A DNA stretch of 64,000 bases, from the NCBI GenBank assembly GCA_916613615.1, contig OU744723.1:65976239-66040238 (forward strand), written 5' to 3'. A program made the translations under genes and the position numbers. Positions 1 through 14,574 of this stretch are shown piece by piece (within the stretch, counting starts at the first letter, position 1; each line of letters opens with the position of its first letter). The stretch comes from Steromphala cineraria (Eukaryota > Mollusca > Gastropoda > Trochida > Trochidae). The notes beneath the pieces are model-generated. The model was not told the origin of the DNA, did no database searches, and saw only the letters and a program-made list of their open reading frames with translations.

Positions 1-3000
1 TTATAAACCCTTTTACACGTCAGTTTGCTATCTATTCATACATATTGACAAACAATGAAATATTATTTCGTATCTTTCTACTTTAAATTTTTAAGAATTA
101 ATTGAACTGATATATCACAACGAAATATACCATAATCTCAATGCAAAAACTTCTACAAAAACATTTGCAAAAAAATCGTTATACCTGTGATTGACTTCTT
201 TGATTTTGATTTTTCATACATAAGTCAAAAAGCATTTGTTGATTGCTATTAGGTGGGAATCATGTTTACTTCCTGGATGGAAAGTCTGTCAACAGGTGAT
301 TATAAAACATCCAACAAAGCATGGTCATCTTGAAAAAAAAAACATCTTTGAAGGTGAAGGATGAAGAAATCTACACGGTGTTTGAATAACTGAATTATGA
401 GAAGGAGAGCTACTAGAAAATTATATCAGCAAGCCAAGATCGTAATAACAATGCAGTTTGGATTGTACAACTTTTTTAAGAAAACGATTTTCAATTGAAA
501 CTTGATTTCCCTGGGTATAAATTAAATTACATTATACACTGGTGTGGCTATTGGCAGGCAGTTGCCAATTTGAAACTAACTTAATTTTTTTATCGTTTTG
601 ACAAATGATTTCAAGATATTACTATTAAAATTTTCGGCTTTCAAATCTCCCTTGAAACACAGAAAACTTCTAGAACATATATTTTTGAAATGTATGCACG
701 TAACAATGACATATTCAATTTTTAAAAACAAACCCACATAGTCTTGCGTATAAAACAAGAAAATCTATTTAGACTTAGATCCAAATACATAGTTACGTCT
801 TCTATAAACAGCTTTTGAGATTTAAGTGTCAACATTTCTATCACTTCACAGCTCAAGATACTTCTTTTTGTACCTAAATCACACGGAATAGAATATATGT
901 ACTTTGATGATAAAGCATGAGATGCTTTAAAAAATTCAAGTTTAATTCAACAAAGCTGGTTTCAAACTATGTATGTATGCACATATCTATTATGTGAAGG
1001 AGTATAATACATATAAGGGAAACTACGTATTGGTTCAAAACGTACTAGCTCTGATGCAAATAAAATTGCTAGTCGTATAAGAAACTGGAAGCCGGAATCT
1101 TGTCCTTTTTATATTAGAAGTTATGTGGGTGGTTCATTAATTTAGTTACCTCCGTGGGAAGTAAATAATTGTGAAAGAAATCGTTTTTCTCATGTTTCAT
1201 TCTGCAAATAACTTTCCCAAAGGTTAGTTATTGTGAAATTGCCAACTGTCAAGTTATAAACAAAATACAGTCAAACACACGTTATAGTAATCGGTAAGAG
1301 AAATTAGGAAGTATATTTACATGCTTTATTCGTTAATTGTTAACATAAATCTTTCTATTAACCGAGCGTCTTTCTGTTTCATGATAATCTTATACTAGGA
1401 ATTAAGTTTGTATTATGCAAGCGCCGCTTGGTTCACACGAGTTTGAATGTAGCTTTGACATTGTTAATTTCCCAGTGCAAACAGACAGAGAGACATTCAG
1501 TTCTTAAAAACATAAGAAATAAGTGATGATTTAGGGACAACCTATAATGTAATTTCAATTCCTTGTCCTTTTATAGAAAAATATATAAAAAACCAACAAT
1601 GCAAAGATATACCGTTTGAAAGAAGTGTATGTGGTCAGACGACGAATGTAAACGCCATTTGACCATTCCAATTTAGTTATCTTAGCAAAAACTGTCAACG
1701 TTAAATTTTTACTACCAATGAAGAAAACACATATAACATTATATTTTTAAATATTTATCTCACTATACAGAAAACCAAATCGGGTATATTCCATTCCAAA
1801 AAAACATAAACCCGAATTTGACCATTGAATATTTAAAAAAGTCTACACCTTCAGCTAAGATTATGCTATCACTGGGTATTTACATTCTTTGTTATAAAAA
1901 CCCCAATAGCCAAGATTCCAAATATAAGACCAACTAAAACTATGCAAAACTTGCTACAAATATTATATATCATATAGAAAACAATCGACATAAAGCTTCA
2001 TTGTCCCATTATAAGTTTGATAGTGATATGCTCTCTCCTGTTTTAATGGTGACTTATTTCCTATAGAGTAATATATTACCATTTAACCTATGTAACTCTA
2101 TACTCCTATCAACCTCTTTAAACGAAATGTTTATCGACTACACAGTTTAAGCCAAACATCATATTGAGGTGTCCGTCTTCTAACAATGAAAACTATTAAA
2201 TACCATGTATTGGTAATGACTTATTTATGTATCAATTACATGGTTATATTACTTAAATGACAATGAATGAACACAGAATATGATATCTCTATTACCCATT
2301 ATATTATATGTTAATAGTAAGTTAACAGCCTGTTTCTCTTGCCACGACGCATCGATGCAATTATTCAATGACGTCAATTACAAAGGTTGCTTTGAATGTA
2401 TCATCATTCACACAAGTCTGTATCTAAGATATGGACTCCATAAAATTCTCATAGCGTGGTATCAGTTTATAGTTAATGAGAAATGAGTTCTCAGAATTTA
2501 AGAAGAAGTCAACCAGTACGTGTTCTACAGCGTCAATCTTCGGAAGAGAACTAGATACGAAATCTTTAGAACATAGAGGTTCTTCTGTCCATAAATATCT
2601 GCTCTAGCTATTTGAGGGAAGGTAATATCTTCAATCAATAGTGAGGGATTTAGTTTAGTTTGAACAAATGTGTTATGCTTTCCAATCAACATGTTCATTA
2701 CTCCGCAGAACAGGACTTTGAATAAATCTGCGTGTAATACTATAAATTTCAAGAAATGTTTTTTATATATTCGTTAATATTCTCACAGCCTAGCGACACT
2801 GATTGAAATATATATATTTGTTTCAACATTTTTGTTAGCTAACATTCAGTTTAGACATGTTTCTTAGTAAAGAGGATTTACAAAAATTGTATTCTATTGT
2901 TTACTCAGACATCGTACAGACATGCATTTCTCATTTTCAGAAAGGTATGCTCTTGGCATGATTCTGAAGGTAAAGGTACACTGACATTCGTGGACTGCTT

Positions 3001-4489
3001 GAAGGCTAAATTGACGTTGCCATGCATGAAGTTCATGGAAATAAATTTTCACGTGCACGGTACCCTTTTCAGTGAAAGTAAACTTCAACATTTTCAGTTT
3101 ATATTGGCCCCACACAGCCTTGATCAAACTAAACATGCCAGACATAAGTTAACAGTAATTAAGCGTTCCCTTATTCGTTTCCATCAGTATATATCGGGAT
3201 GAAGCATTTTGATAAAAAAAATATGATTACGGTTATATTTCAAAATACATCAAAATTGCATGTTTCACTTCCTTAACACCCATTCATAAATTAGTTGCAT
3301 TCCAAAACACAAAACCAATGACACGACAAACGGATTCCCCATGCTATCTCCGAGCTCTGAGAAATGACATATTTTTGTACCTCTTGTTAAATCTGTTACA
3401 GCATTCGAAACCTCGTGTCACTGAAAAAGATTGAAGCAATCTGGACAGTCTCATGTTGACACTAACAAGCAATCATGTTAATATAAATAGGGAGATGTTA
3501 AGGGGAATACTCTGTCGTAATTATATTCTCAAGAAATAGATCGTTGACAGGAAATTCAATCTTTTAGTTGAAAAGATGGTTGATGACAGTCATTGGCTAC
3601 TGAAGGTATTCTGCTCACAAGACACAGTTTTGTAGTGGTTTTAACGATACACAAATAACTTAATTAGGCACATTCTGTTCGGTGGTCTAGGAATGCTATG
3701 ATAAAGTACATAATATTATATTGACTTTTCCAGATTAAAAAACATTTGCTTATATATTGACTAATCACTTCAAACATGACTCTCACATGTTAAATGTTTG
3801 AAAATATGAGGAAATATTGTGGTATTGAGTTTTTTCATGTAATCATTGTTTTTGGGGAAATAGTATACATTGAACGGAAAAACTTTAAAAAAAAACACTT
3901 ATTAAATTACGAAAAGCGCTAAAAGTTTCAATAAGTTGGGTCTTGTATATCTAAATGTTTGACATAACCCGTAATGACCTTCAGACAATAAATGTCAAAA
4001 ACTACAATTTAAGATTATTACTCTATTATCATATAAATGTTATTAAGTTTACTTAAGACCAAAATATGCTCTATAAGAGTGCAAATACACAGTATTTCCT
4101 GTTCAACCATTGTCGAAGCCTGTTTATAAATGAGAGGAAGTGGCTCGACTCAAGCTTGCTTTTTTAAGGACTTAGTGTTTTTCAATCAGTGAGAAGAAAG
4201 TAGAAGAAACATATTTATTACCGATATGGTTGAAAAAAATCAAACATGTTTCGTAAAAGTCATATGACACACTTACTCGGGTTATAATCTCTTTGTATTT
4301 AGGTGTCACGTGGTATATATCACATTCCGACAACAAAATTATAATATAATCAGTGATAAGCCGTGTGACCTTTACAATTGCCGTTAATTTTAACGTTATT
4401 GTTTTTCCTGTAATTTTGCATTTGCAATTATACAAAGTTTATTGCCCTATCCATGGCTATTAATGTCTCAAATTTCACTTGTCCTTCAT
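1..4489. other. No gene recognised
   Basis: AT-rich sequence apart from the partial repeat B. The overlapping frames at 2894-3202 are open on both strands, which argues against coding; no splice-supported exon was seen. Confidence 0.6.
440..600 (+). repeat. Dispersed repeat B, copy 1 (partial)
   Basis: TTGATTTCCCTGGGTATAAA and GGCAGGCAGTTGCCAATTTG match the two other copies. The flanks do not match clearly. Confidence 0.55.
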
Positions 4490-5112
4490 CTACCTGCGTA
4501 AGTTTGTTCACCAACCTGCGAAGTCTAGTGCAAATATCATGTAATTTGGAATGTCTTTGGGACATCCTAGCATTGCCAATACGAAATCAACAATGTTGAA
4601 ATTTCCCTGCATAAGATAAGAGTCAGTTTGCATTAACATATTCGCATGTCATACCTAACAGATAACCGTAACAAATTTGGCAGGTCATTGAAGTGACCAG
4701 GGGTCGAAATTTCGAAAACACTGATTTCTATTTTTCTCTACACAACCCTTCATTAGCGATCAACAGCTTTAGATATTATTCATATTTGTTCCTTTGCACT
4801 AAGGCAATGAAACTGTGCTGTTTCTTTTCCTACAAATTATATGAATTAATTTAATTGAAATGAAAGGAAAACCGAATTTCACAAATATGACCCCATCAAT
4901 CTATCTAACCATGCCAAATATCGACATTCAGCACCAGTGAGGAAACGATCCGGAAATATGGTTTTGAAATGGTTATTTTACAGATGGACAATTGATGATC
5001 CATTGTGGGTCCTGGAAGTATTATATTGAAGGTCAAAATGAAACTCAAATTACATGATATTTGCACTAAGATACACGAGCAAGTGAAAAAATTGAGATAA
5101 GCAGCTGTACTT
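4490..5112 (+). repeat. Dispersed repeat A, copy 1
   Basis: It aligns over about 600 bp with 16160-16770. Anchors include CATACCTAACAGATAACCGT, TGGCAGGTCATTGAAGTGAC and TTTGCACTAAGATACACGAG. No coding sequence was recognised. Confidence 0.82.
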
Positions 5113-7530
5113 TCAGCCCTTTAGCATGTGACGTCCATGGTGACACTTTAAGATAGCTTGCAGAAGGTCTTCTGCAACTTTATATCAGTCAGCATACGGC
5201 AAATGACAATGGTTTTGCTGTTTAGGTATTTTCTAATATCTCAACATCCTCTCTGCATTGTAAGAACACAATGTGAGTACAACATGTAGACATTCAGGAA
5301 GTATTCATCTGAAATTGATGTAAGTGGACAGTTTTCGTCATTCTTAAGGGGTTAATCAGAGTTTGTGGTCACAACTTTAGATTGTTTGTGGGTGTTTTTT
5401 CCACAGTATTGATGACCGTGATCGATTATGAGTAATTGTTTCACTATTGTGTCACGTGATTTTGCACCAATAGAAAATTCACAGGATTCGCACCATCTTG
5501 CAATTATTTAGGAAAGGCTTGTAAACTTGTAAATTACAAGTTGTAAAACATTATTTGCGATAAACTGCTTATAATACAATGCTTACTGTAAATATTTATG
5601 CAAATATTTTCATGATTTCAATTAAAAAAGTAGTAAGTTTCTTTTTCCTATGAGTGTATTTTAAATTTACATTGAAACACAGAAATATGTTTCATGCAGA
5701 TTAGAAGCCTAGATACACGTTGAAATTTCGTTCACAACACACATGAGAAAATACCAACAATGCGAGAAAAATTTGAGATTGATTTGTTGATTTATGCTCA
5801 CTTTGACAATTTATATATTAATGTCCATAACTATCAATAGTGACTGTATTCAAAGGGAATTATCATTGATTTATTTATTTATTAAGATAAATATTGTTTT
5901 AAATGTATTATTGTAATAAAAATCCTGTACGTAATATATTATGTCAAAATACAGCAATTCACATTGAGTTGATTGATACATATTTTTGCTGCAGCATATC
6001 AAAGACATATCCAGCAACATTGTTCCTGATTATACTGATTTGACTATTAAGATATTTTCATCAATTTTATATTTTCTGATTTCATTGTATGTTTTGTCCA
6101 GCTATCTATTACATGTAGGAGCGTTGTTTAAATGAGCCTTGTGATTTGTTCGACAATCCTAATTTCCTTTTGTGAAATAACAATATGTTTTAACCATGCA
6201 TACAAATTGGTTTAATTTCAAGGTAGCTTTTTAAACAAATAACAAAGCTGTAATAATAACAGTTATCCAAGAACACTGAAACGTTCAAGCAGTGATGTTT
6301 TCGTTCTACACTCCTAGAATAGTGTTTTATCTAATATGATTAATTGTTTGACAAATTATTCATTCTCTTTAGAATCCTTTTCTGTTAATAAGCTGGGAAT
6401 GCTTAAATTATATATTTATGTAAGTGTTGGCTTTATGTAATGTTACATGTGTATAATGAAATCTAATTGATTTGCGATTACATGATACAATCAACAAAAC
6501 ATAATTGCAACTGCTAATGAAACCCGTGCTTTAATATTACCTTCGTTTTTTTAAATAATGATATCATTTTTGCATTGACTTTCGATTAATACGAGGGATC
6601 TACAGCCTTCAATGAGTGGCATCAATCTTATTGAGTAGGATGAGGACAATTTTTATTCTTTTAATTTATGTTGTTTCTCTCCTCATTTCAAATGCTTTGA
6701 ACAAGTTTTTTCTCAAATCATTCATTATAATTGAGAAACTGATTATAGTCTCTGAAGCGCGGATGTCATTTTGTATAATTCAAAATCAGAATATTTGAAG
6801 TAATTTAATATTTGTCTCGAAGAAATTTAGCTTTGAGATAAAAAATCATGAATCTTTTCTTTCAGAAAGTTGAACGTGGAGTTTATCTTATGACAATCAA
6901 CGTTGATTTATTAATAATTAAAAATGTTGTTTGATTGTCATCACATGTCAATGATTGAAGTGGCTAACTAGATGTAATTTTGCATGGAAATTACCACAGG
7001 GTTTTTCTGTTAAAAATCCGTGTGATCAGCAGCAGATCCCGAAATAAAACATCATCCTCATTTCTATGAATAAACACACACTCAAGTGCAGACTAGTTAA
7101 TAACTATTACATGTACGTGGCTATTGAATATTCAAAATATCCAAATAGTAATCTTATCTTATACTTTACTTTTTCTAACAAAACTCTTAAAATTGTGAAA
7201 AGATTGAGTGAAATGTCTTCTTGTTATTCCCTTTTCTTCAGATTCTCACTGCAATTGCAATGTTGATACTAAACTAACTAACTCCATGTTGTCACAATAA
7301 ATAAATAGCATTTGCTTTGCAGGGATCTGATTCGCTGAAGGCCGTCAGAGCGATTCTGTTCATACCCGTGTAAACTTAATTTCGTGACGTCATAATACAT
7401 ATGACGTCATATCTAGCCACGCCCCCTTGGCGGACCGTTTTTCGCGAAAATAGTGCATCTCTTTTTGTTGTTAAATTGTGTATTTGGAGAAACAATATGT
7501 CTTCAAAACAATAAGTTTACGCAGATTTAT
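5113..7530. other. No gene recognised
   Basis: AT-rich with no open frame above about 66 codons and no tRNA-like or repeat structure that I could define. TGACGTCATAATACATATGA-type CRE motifs appear at about 7384-7410, just before the hairpins. Confidence 0.55.
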
Positions 7531-7534
7531 TTAT

Positions 7535-7692
7535 AAGAATTGACTTCGAAATTTATAAAGTTTATGGAGGTATAAACTTAAAAACCCCAGTGCAAACTTG
7601 GCATAAATCCGCTACGCGGATTTACACAGTTTGCACAGCGGTTTTTAAGTTTATACCTCCATAAACTTTATAAATTTCGAAGTCAATTCTTA
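7535..7692. repeat. Large fold-back palindrome
   Basis: TAAGAATTGACTTCGAAATT at the left is exactly inverted at the right end. The arms run to a central AAATCCGC-TAC-GCGGATTT hairpin with few mismatches. About 158 bp of sequence could form a single long cruciform or RNA hairpin. It carries no coding sequence. Confidence 0.9.
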
Positions 7693-7791
7693 AATATCTT
7701 TAAAAAACAGAGGAGCAAACGAGCAATGGATTGTGAGTCAGAGATGAATTGTTATCACCTGTGTAGGATCCACATGGAACAATATATAGAG

Positions 7792-7932
7792 GATACTAAA
7801 CGACCTTCCATTTAATACTATTTTTATTCAACGAGTTAATGATTTTGTATAAAACGAGCGAAAGCGAGTTTGATACCAAATCATTCACGAGTTTAATAAA
7901 AAATAGTATTAAATGGAAGTGAGTTTAGTATT
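7792..7932. repeat. Fold-back hairpin element (GCGAAAGC loop family)
   Basis: The left arm GATACTAAACGACCTTCCAT is inverted at the right as ATGGAAGTGAGTTTAGTATT. The centre holds ACGAGCGAAAGCGAG. The same architecture and loop recur at 20842, and both copies are followed by TGACGTCA-like repeats. Confidence 0.8.
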
Positions 7933-8313
7933 CTGTTTATTACTTGCCCTAAAAATCACGCAAACTTCCCGAAAATGTGCTGAAACTAACAGTTTCGGCA
8001 CCCATTGTGACGAAGCGCTTACATTGTGACGTCACAACAGCTCACTTCTGTGATGTCATACTTGCATTGTGATATTACACTAGTTTAATATTGCCGTATA
8101 AATATTACACTGTGGTATCTTACACGGGCGTGTAATAAAACAATTTATTGTATGATACAGAGTGAGATACTCTACTCTATCAATGAAAAACACCCTCTAT
8201 CTAGCTACAGTGGTGATAACCTTTATCGACACTCTACTGAGTGGACAAGAGTGTAACATCATTTATCATAAATTTGCTTATAAATACAGAGATTTTGAAT
8301 GTACAATACACCC

Positions 8314-8408
8314 TTCGTCAAGCACCTGTATCAGCCCGTCGTCAAGGGCAAACACCTATATCAGCCCGTCGTCAAGGGCAAACACCTATATCAGCCCGTC
8401 GTCAAGGG
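8314..8408 (+). repeat. 30-bp tandem repeat, about 3 copies
   Basis: Units 8341-8370 and 8371-8400 are identical (start GTCAAGGGCAAACACCTATA). A diverged copy precedes them at 8311-8340 and a partial one follows. In one frame it reads ISPSSRANTY repeatedly, inside an 88-codon frame with a hydrophobic start. No splice or promoter context supports a gene. Related TATCAGCCC motifs recur at about 8812-8850. Confidence 0.85.
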
Positions 8409-9522
8409 ACTTGAACCAGGAATTCTAGGCAACGAACGAAAAAAATAGATCGAAGTCGCGCGGTATTTACAGTTGTCTCCCTTCGTACAGTTGATGTTTG
8501 AACGTTGGCGATATTGCGAAGAAAACGCTGCCGTCATTTGCAGATAGGATTTGTCAGTTTGATACAATCTAACTCTCAAGTTTGGGAATTCAATCAGAGA
8601 GAAAATTAACACAAAAGTCGCAAGAGGCGTAGGCTCGGGAACTTAATGATTATCGGTATGTGTTCGTTAACGTTAGCCAAAGGGATAAAATCAGCCACAT
8701 GTTAATGTAATGAATTAAAGTGTAAAAATGTCACAATCATTTTTGCTGTTTGTTTGATAAGTATATATAATAAAAATAGTATGATATGTGTATTTTCATA
8801 TCACATTCTGTATCAGCCCTTGACCAATATCAGCCCTCAAGCTAAAGCTCTCGAGCTGATATTGGAGTCTCCGGCTATATTGACTTTCTACATCATTCGA
8901 TGAGATAGACATGATATTAGTCACAAACGACAGATACTCTCTATTCATAATCATAAATAAAAAACTTTATTAGCTGTTATAAATTAAAAGCACAAATTGA
9001 AAACTGATGACTAGCTCATATTAGTATTGTAAGATCTCTTATGAACAAGTCAAGTCCTGTATTTCAAATGACCTCCATCTAATCTTAGCAACACTATAAT
9101 CTTGTTTCAAAGGCTCCATGAACAGTATCAGTGCTAAATGACGCTCAGAATCCTCCTTAAGTTACACTGCTAGGTGTTGATTTATGGTTATTAGCTGCAA
9201 AAAAGTGAAAATCTTTACCATCTGACATTTGATTTAAAAAAACTTATTAATGACTGAAAAAAAGCAGATTACAAAACCTTATATGCCATAATCTTTTTAA
9301 TGAAAAATAAATATCAGGTTTTTAAAAAACAATGTTTGATGATAACCAACATTTTCATCTTTAAGTATTTAGATTATCATGTTATCTTCATTTGCATTTG
9401 TAATATTGCAAAGAAATATTCTGTGTTTTATCATTGTATCTTAATGTCAATGTATCTTACAAACTAATCTCTATGGATTGTAATGTACATCAGAGTAACA
9501 TTTTAAAGCGGGTGAAAAGCAG

Positions 9523-9631
9523 GGCCTAGATTTTCGAAGCTCTCTTAGCGCTAAGATAGTCGTAAAGCCAATGTTAAAGTATGGTACTTATGACTATCGT
9601 AGCACTAAGAGAGCTTCGAAAATCTAGGTCC
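9523..9631. repeat. Hairpin MITE
   Basis: CCTAGATTTTCGAAGCTCTC on the left is inverted on the right as GAGAGCTTCGAAAATCTAGG. The rest of the arms also pair (CTTAGCGCTAAGATAGTC). It has no coding capacity. Confidence 0.85.
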
Positions 9632-11309
9632 AGATACCTATTATTCATATTTAAAATTGGGAAAATTATTGCTATAAAAGGAAAGTTCTCTAAAATTTGT
9701 TTGTCACATATCAAGTGAGATCCGTGGGAATGCTATCGTCTAATGACTCTAATAAAACATAAATCATTTGATTAGCAATAACCTTCTATACTGTGATTAT
9801 CAGTTAGTTGTAATGTAAAACATAGACGTGAAAATTTGTTATCAAGGAGGTTCCATAAATCTGTCCGATATAGGTTTAATAGATGTTGTGATTTTTCTCA
9901 ACAACATTTGGCTTTTTCTAATAAAAATGAAATAGTTATATGGTTGTGTAAAAAGCTTTGTTTTAAAACATTTTTTGTCTTATCTTATGTAAATTACTTA
10001 TAGACAAAAGTCACTATGAATTGATTGCTTTTTTCCTAACCTGTTTTTGTATATTCGTTTGAACATGGACACTACATAATTAAAAAAGTAGATCTATTAA
10101 ATATTTTGTCCTTGTTATAATTCATAGGCAACATGTCTTTTAGCATGATTTTATTATTTTTCATAGATGTTCATTAAGTTTTAGTACTTATATCTGCAGA
10201 ATCAAAGTTTGATAATATAATTATATCATATTGTTTTAATGACAAAAGGCAACAAAGAAGTTTAAGACATAACTGTTCCGTTTGAAGACATTCTAGTTAC
10301 GAAAGAAAATACCAATTGAGATGTGAATAGTCATTTTAATTTGTTAACTGAAATAAAACAAAACTGAACATATTCCTTTTTTAGATAAAACACACAAAAG
10401 ATAAATTTTTAAGAAAAATAGATGACATACATGTACAGTTATCTATTTGTTAGTGTTGAAGATAATATTATGAGCTTAAAGCATGCCAATTGATAGCAAT
10501 CGATCACTTCCTTTTATTTTTGGTTCGAACTTCTTTCATATGAGGGAATGTCACGAGGACCAAATGTGAATATGAAAACAGATTTAAGGCCTAATTCTAT
10601 GTAACGCTTTGTCAGGTGACAGGTAATGCAATTAATATATGTTAGTAAGTTGGTATTGAATTTAATCTAAAGAATTATTATAAGAAGATATGACCTTTCA
10701 AATACAATAGTTTTATGAAGTATAATTCTTCCGACCTAATATCTCTTAAATATAGATAAATTTCCATTATCTTCTAGCAACATATTTTGTAAAATGAATA
10801 CAGTCCTAATTGTTTTCCAAACGAATTGTTTAACATCTTGGACATGGTCTTTTTTTCAGAGATAGCGTCAACAGAAAAAGTGTTTGGTTAAGTTGGATTT
10901 GAAACGTGGCAAGTTAAAATTCCAATCAATAACACTGTCTTCTTCCTAGAAAGAAGACTTCACTGATGTATCAGAGGTTAAATGGAAACTAAGGACTCGT
11001 AAAAGGTCTGTGAGAAAGAATCAAATATGTAAAATTTCTTGTTTCGTGTTTAAATTTAACATTGAGCCTACATAGAAAACACTGAACTGCACATTGATTG
11101 TCAGCGTTGGTCTTTCGTTATTCTTTTTTGACATATGAATTGAAAAAGCTAAAAATCAATAGAGCATTTAACAAATATATGGTAAAATAATCACGATAAC
11201 GAAATATCCATTATGTTCAGACCAGGAAAAAAATCTGGTACAATGTGGAATAATAGTTTTTTATTTAATTTGAAAAACAAACATCAAGCATCAAGGTGAG
11301 GGAAGCTAT

Positions 11310-11550
11310 TCCATTATTGGAGGAGTAGTCAACATGAAATCTGCATTTAAAACTCATTAGGGCCGTGTCACATGTTTTGTCTGTAGCTATAAAATGGCAT
11401 GGGAATGTGTGATACTGTTTCATTCACACAAATACGTACTATTCTCACGTGATTATTTCAGGATATGGCAGTTCCTATTAAAATAATATAGACATACAGA
11501 TTAAAAGGTGGTATTAACATCCGTGATGCAGATGTTAAATTACATTCTTT
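11310..11550 (+). repeat. Dispersed repeat D, copy 1
   Basis: GTCAACATGAAATCTGCATT and, further on, GGTGGTATTAACATCCGTGA correspond to GTCAACATGAAATCTGCATT and GGTGGTGACGACATCCAAGA at 12970-13235. Confidence 0.65.
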
Positions 11551-12539
11551 TTAATCAAATTGTAAATCTGTTACCATGAACAAAATAGGTAAATACATGT
11601 ATGTATATGGAGTTAAAAGATTTTCTAATTGAAGGGAAATATATATCACTTAATGTTTTTAGTACAAAAATCAATATTAATCGAATTTAATCAAGTCCTT
11701 AATACATTGAACGTCTGAAAAACAGTAAATTGTTTATTGTCTATGCTTTTAATTTATTATCAGTTTCGTAACTACACGTTAACAATGAGGGTTGATAGCC
11801 CAGGAGATCGTTATTCTTGAAAACATTCTGCTCAATATATTTCAAATGTTCACATATGTGACGTCTTTGTAATGTACTAGATAAATCACATATTGGCAGA
11901 CAGAAAATGTATTTATACTAGGTAATTGCTTCCAGCAGCGCAGATAAATGGCATTGTATGTGTTTAACTAACAAGTAAAGACTCGTGCCCGAAAACAGAT
12001 AGATTGCACGTTATTACACAGTTAACATTAGCAGTATTTATACGTGTGAGTACTATTTGAATAAACATTCGCTGGACGTTGCCAGGCAACTGAAATCACA
12101 ATGATGCCTATTCATGCAGTGAAATTATATTCACTTCACATTTATGTCCGATGGAAGTAAGATAAGTTTTTCAACTAACATATACGTCGCTTTGAAGAGT
12201 ATTGAAACACTAATAAACTGTTGCCATTGGTCTTTTCGACTTTGTAACAGCCATTAAGTGGATAATACAGAAAGTTTGTATGGTGTTTTCCTAATTGATA
12301 TTTCAACTGTCGATACATGACCTCGATTGTAAAAGCTTATAAGTAGAGTTAAACACGGTTTATTCAAAGATTAGCTGAGTCTTTATTTCTCATCGACAAT
12401 AGTATCTCAAAATTACGTGCACCTTATATAAAAAGGTATAAAAATATAGAGATAAAAAGAAGTAAAATACCAATTTCTAACTCCTGCGTTTGATAAAAAA
12501 AAAATCTGATAATTACAAATATTTCATTATCGGATGTTT

Positions 12540-12720
12540 ATATTTCAAATTATCACTTAAACGTCTTTTATATAACGATTAGTTCATATTACCAGTGTTA
12601 ATTTCTCATTGAGAAAGTATAACGTTTTAAAATGACCTCAATCTAATCTTAACAACACCAGCATCCTGTTGCCGAGGTATTGATTATGAAAAAAAAATTC
12701 TATCTTGCTTAAGTAGCTTG
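12540..12720 (+). repeat. Dispersed repeat C
   Basis: AAATGACCTCAATCTAATCT followed by TAACAACACCAGCATCCTGT matches about 9000-9170. It also matches, inverted, about 18600-18650 (AGGATGCTGTTGTTGCTAAG). Confidence 0.6.
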
Positions 12721-12964
12721 CAAACTAAGGAAAGTAAACAAAGCAGTGATCATAATGAAAAACAAAGTGCATGTATTGAACGTCATATGCCGTAATGTTC
12801 TGCTTAGAGCAGTGTTTTGTTTTTGGTAACACGTAGAAATAGAGAAAGGCAGAAATCCAAGAAACCTGCAAAATGTAAGTGCAGTTAAACTATTTTAGTA
12901 AAAAGAGTTCTTTGAAAAAAGACACTTTTAGTTCCAGGAAAGAAGGAAATGATTCAATTAAGAA

Positions 12965-13240
12965 GTAGAAGTCAACATGAAATCTGCATTTAAACCACAG
13001 TGTCTTGTCACTTGTTATGCCAATATCATCGCGGAAAAAGGAAATATTGATGTGAGAAATGTTTTTATGTATCAAAAGAAATAGGTTCGGCAGTGGATAC
13101 AAAAATGTTTAGGAAATGGTTGCTCTGAGAGATTAAACTAATGTTAACGAGTTACGAAAATAAGATTGGACTGTAAGTTTTGATCAGTGTAGTAATTGAC
13201 GATAAAGGTGGTGACGACATCCAAGATGCATATCTTTGAA
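12965..13240 (+). repeat. Dispersed repeat D, copy 2
   Basis: A collinear second copy of 11310-11550, in the same orientation and about 1.65 kb away. The minus-strand 70-codon frame over it is not conserved. Confidence 0.65.
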
Positions 13241-14574
13241 TCATATACGTTTTCGCACCTGAAATAAAAGTTAGAAATTAAGCACTGTAATTCAACGACA
13301 TTATATAGTACATCGGGCAATAGTTATTATTTATGCGTTTACAGTTTTTGTCTGTTTATGTTAGAACTTTGATTGATTCTGTTAATAAAAAATATAACAC
13401 ATTATTGAATGTTTTATTTCGAAACAACCATTTCTCGTTAGTTGACATACTTATGTACACACAAAACAACTACAGCCGAAACATTGAAATTTTAAAATAG
13501 AAAATTACTGATCATATTGTTATTTCTATAAAGCAATAACTAAAAAAATTCTTTAATTTCTAAAAGATTTGAAACATGTTCATTCATCAAGTAGCATACA
13601 CCTTGTTGAAGAACTCGTTTTATGTTATTAAAAACAGAATTTAGTTTGTTTCATCTCGTTTTTCTTGCAACATTGCTTCTAAAGACTTCTGCTTTAAGCA
13701 AGTTTCCAAATTGGCAACTGGCAACACTAGTGAATAATGTAAGTAATCTAACCAAGGGAAATAGAAATTCACTTGAAAAAAAAATTTCTAAGAGAGAACT
13801 TAAAGAATATCTTTTACCAAACTGGTTTGTGGTTTAGTTTCTTTACTGTGTCGAGCAAATATATGTTTCTTTAATCAGAAGATTTTGCATTGCTAGGTCA
13901 GTTATGTGCAAAGTTTGAAAACGTATTGTGTGAGTAATAATGTAATGAGTACAGCCAAAAGAATTGGACTAAAAGATTCCCTTCGCTTCGCAACAAATAC
14001 TGCTATAATTTGAGATTTGAAGAGTAAAAGCTGTTACAACATGGTGACATATGTTTTGATGAACCTTAACTTATAACTAGTAAGGATAATTAAACTATGT
14101 ATCTGTTTAAATTAAACAAAAGCTTAATCTTTGTCTTTAAACGTTCTTCTGTGTGACATATAGTTGTGTAAGATAAATGTTTGACTTTTCACTATTCTCA
14201 ATAACAACCCTTTTTTATAAAAAAAAAACCTATACATATAATGGCATTACAACCTTCTGCCGTTTTGCAATGATACTATGTCATCATAACGTCATATTTG
14301 ACGACAATGCTGTTATAATAGATGAACACTTTTCCCAGAATAATAATGACAAATGATACTAGAAATAAGTTCAAGTGCCTACTGTTTATAACTGTGCAAA
14401 ACCATGCAAAGGTGGTTCATCAATCAATCCACACAATTTCGACGTCGACACCAAACAAATAGTGACTGTAGTTAGAGACGTGGTATCAAGCGAGTTTCTG
14501 TCACAATCTCTGTTGATTCTTATATCGAACATACTGAATTACTGTTGGAATTGATGAGCAACTAGTTCATATAA

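Noticed and set aside
2894..3202. Overlapping frames on both strands
   Set aside because: No splice sites, codon bias or family resemblance; open on both strands by chance.
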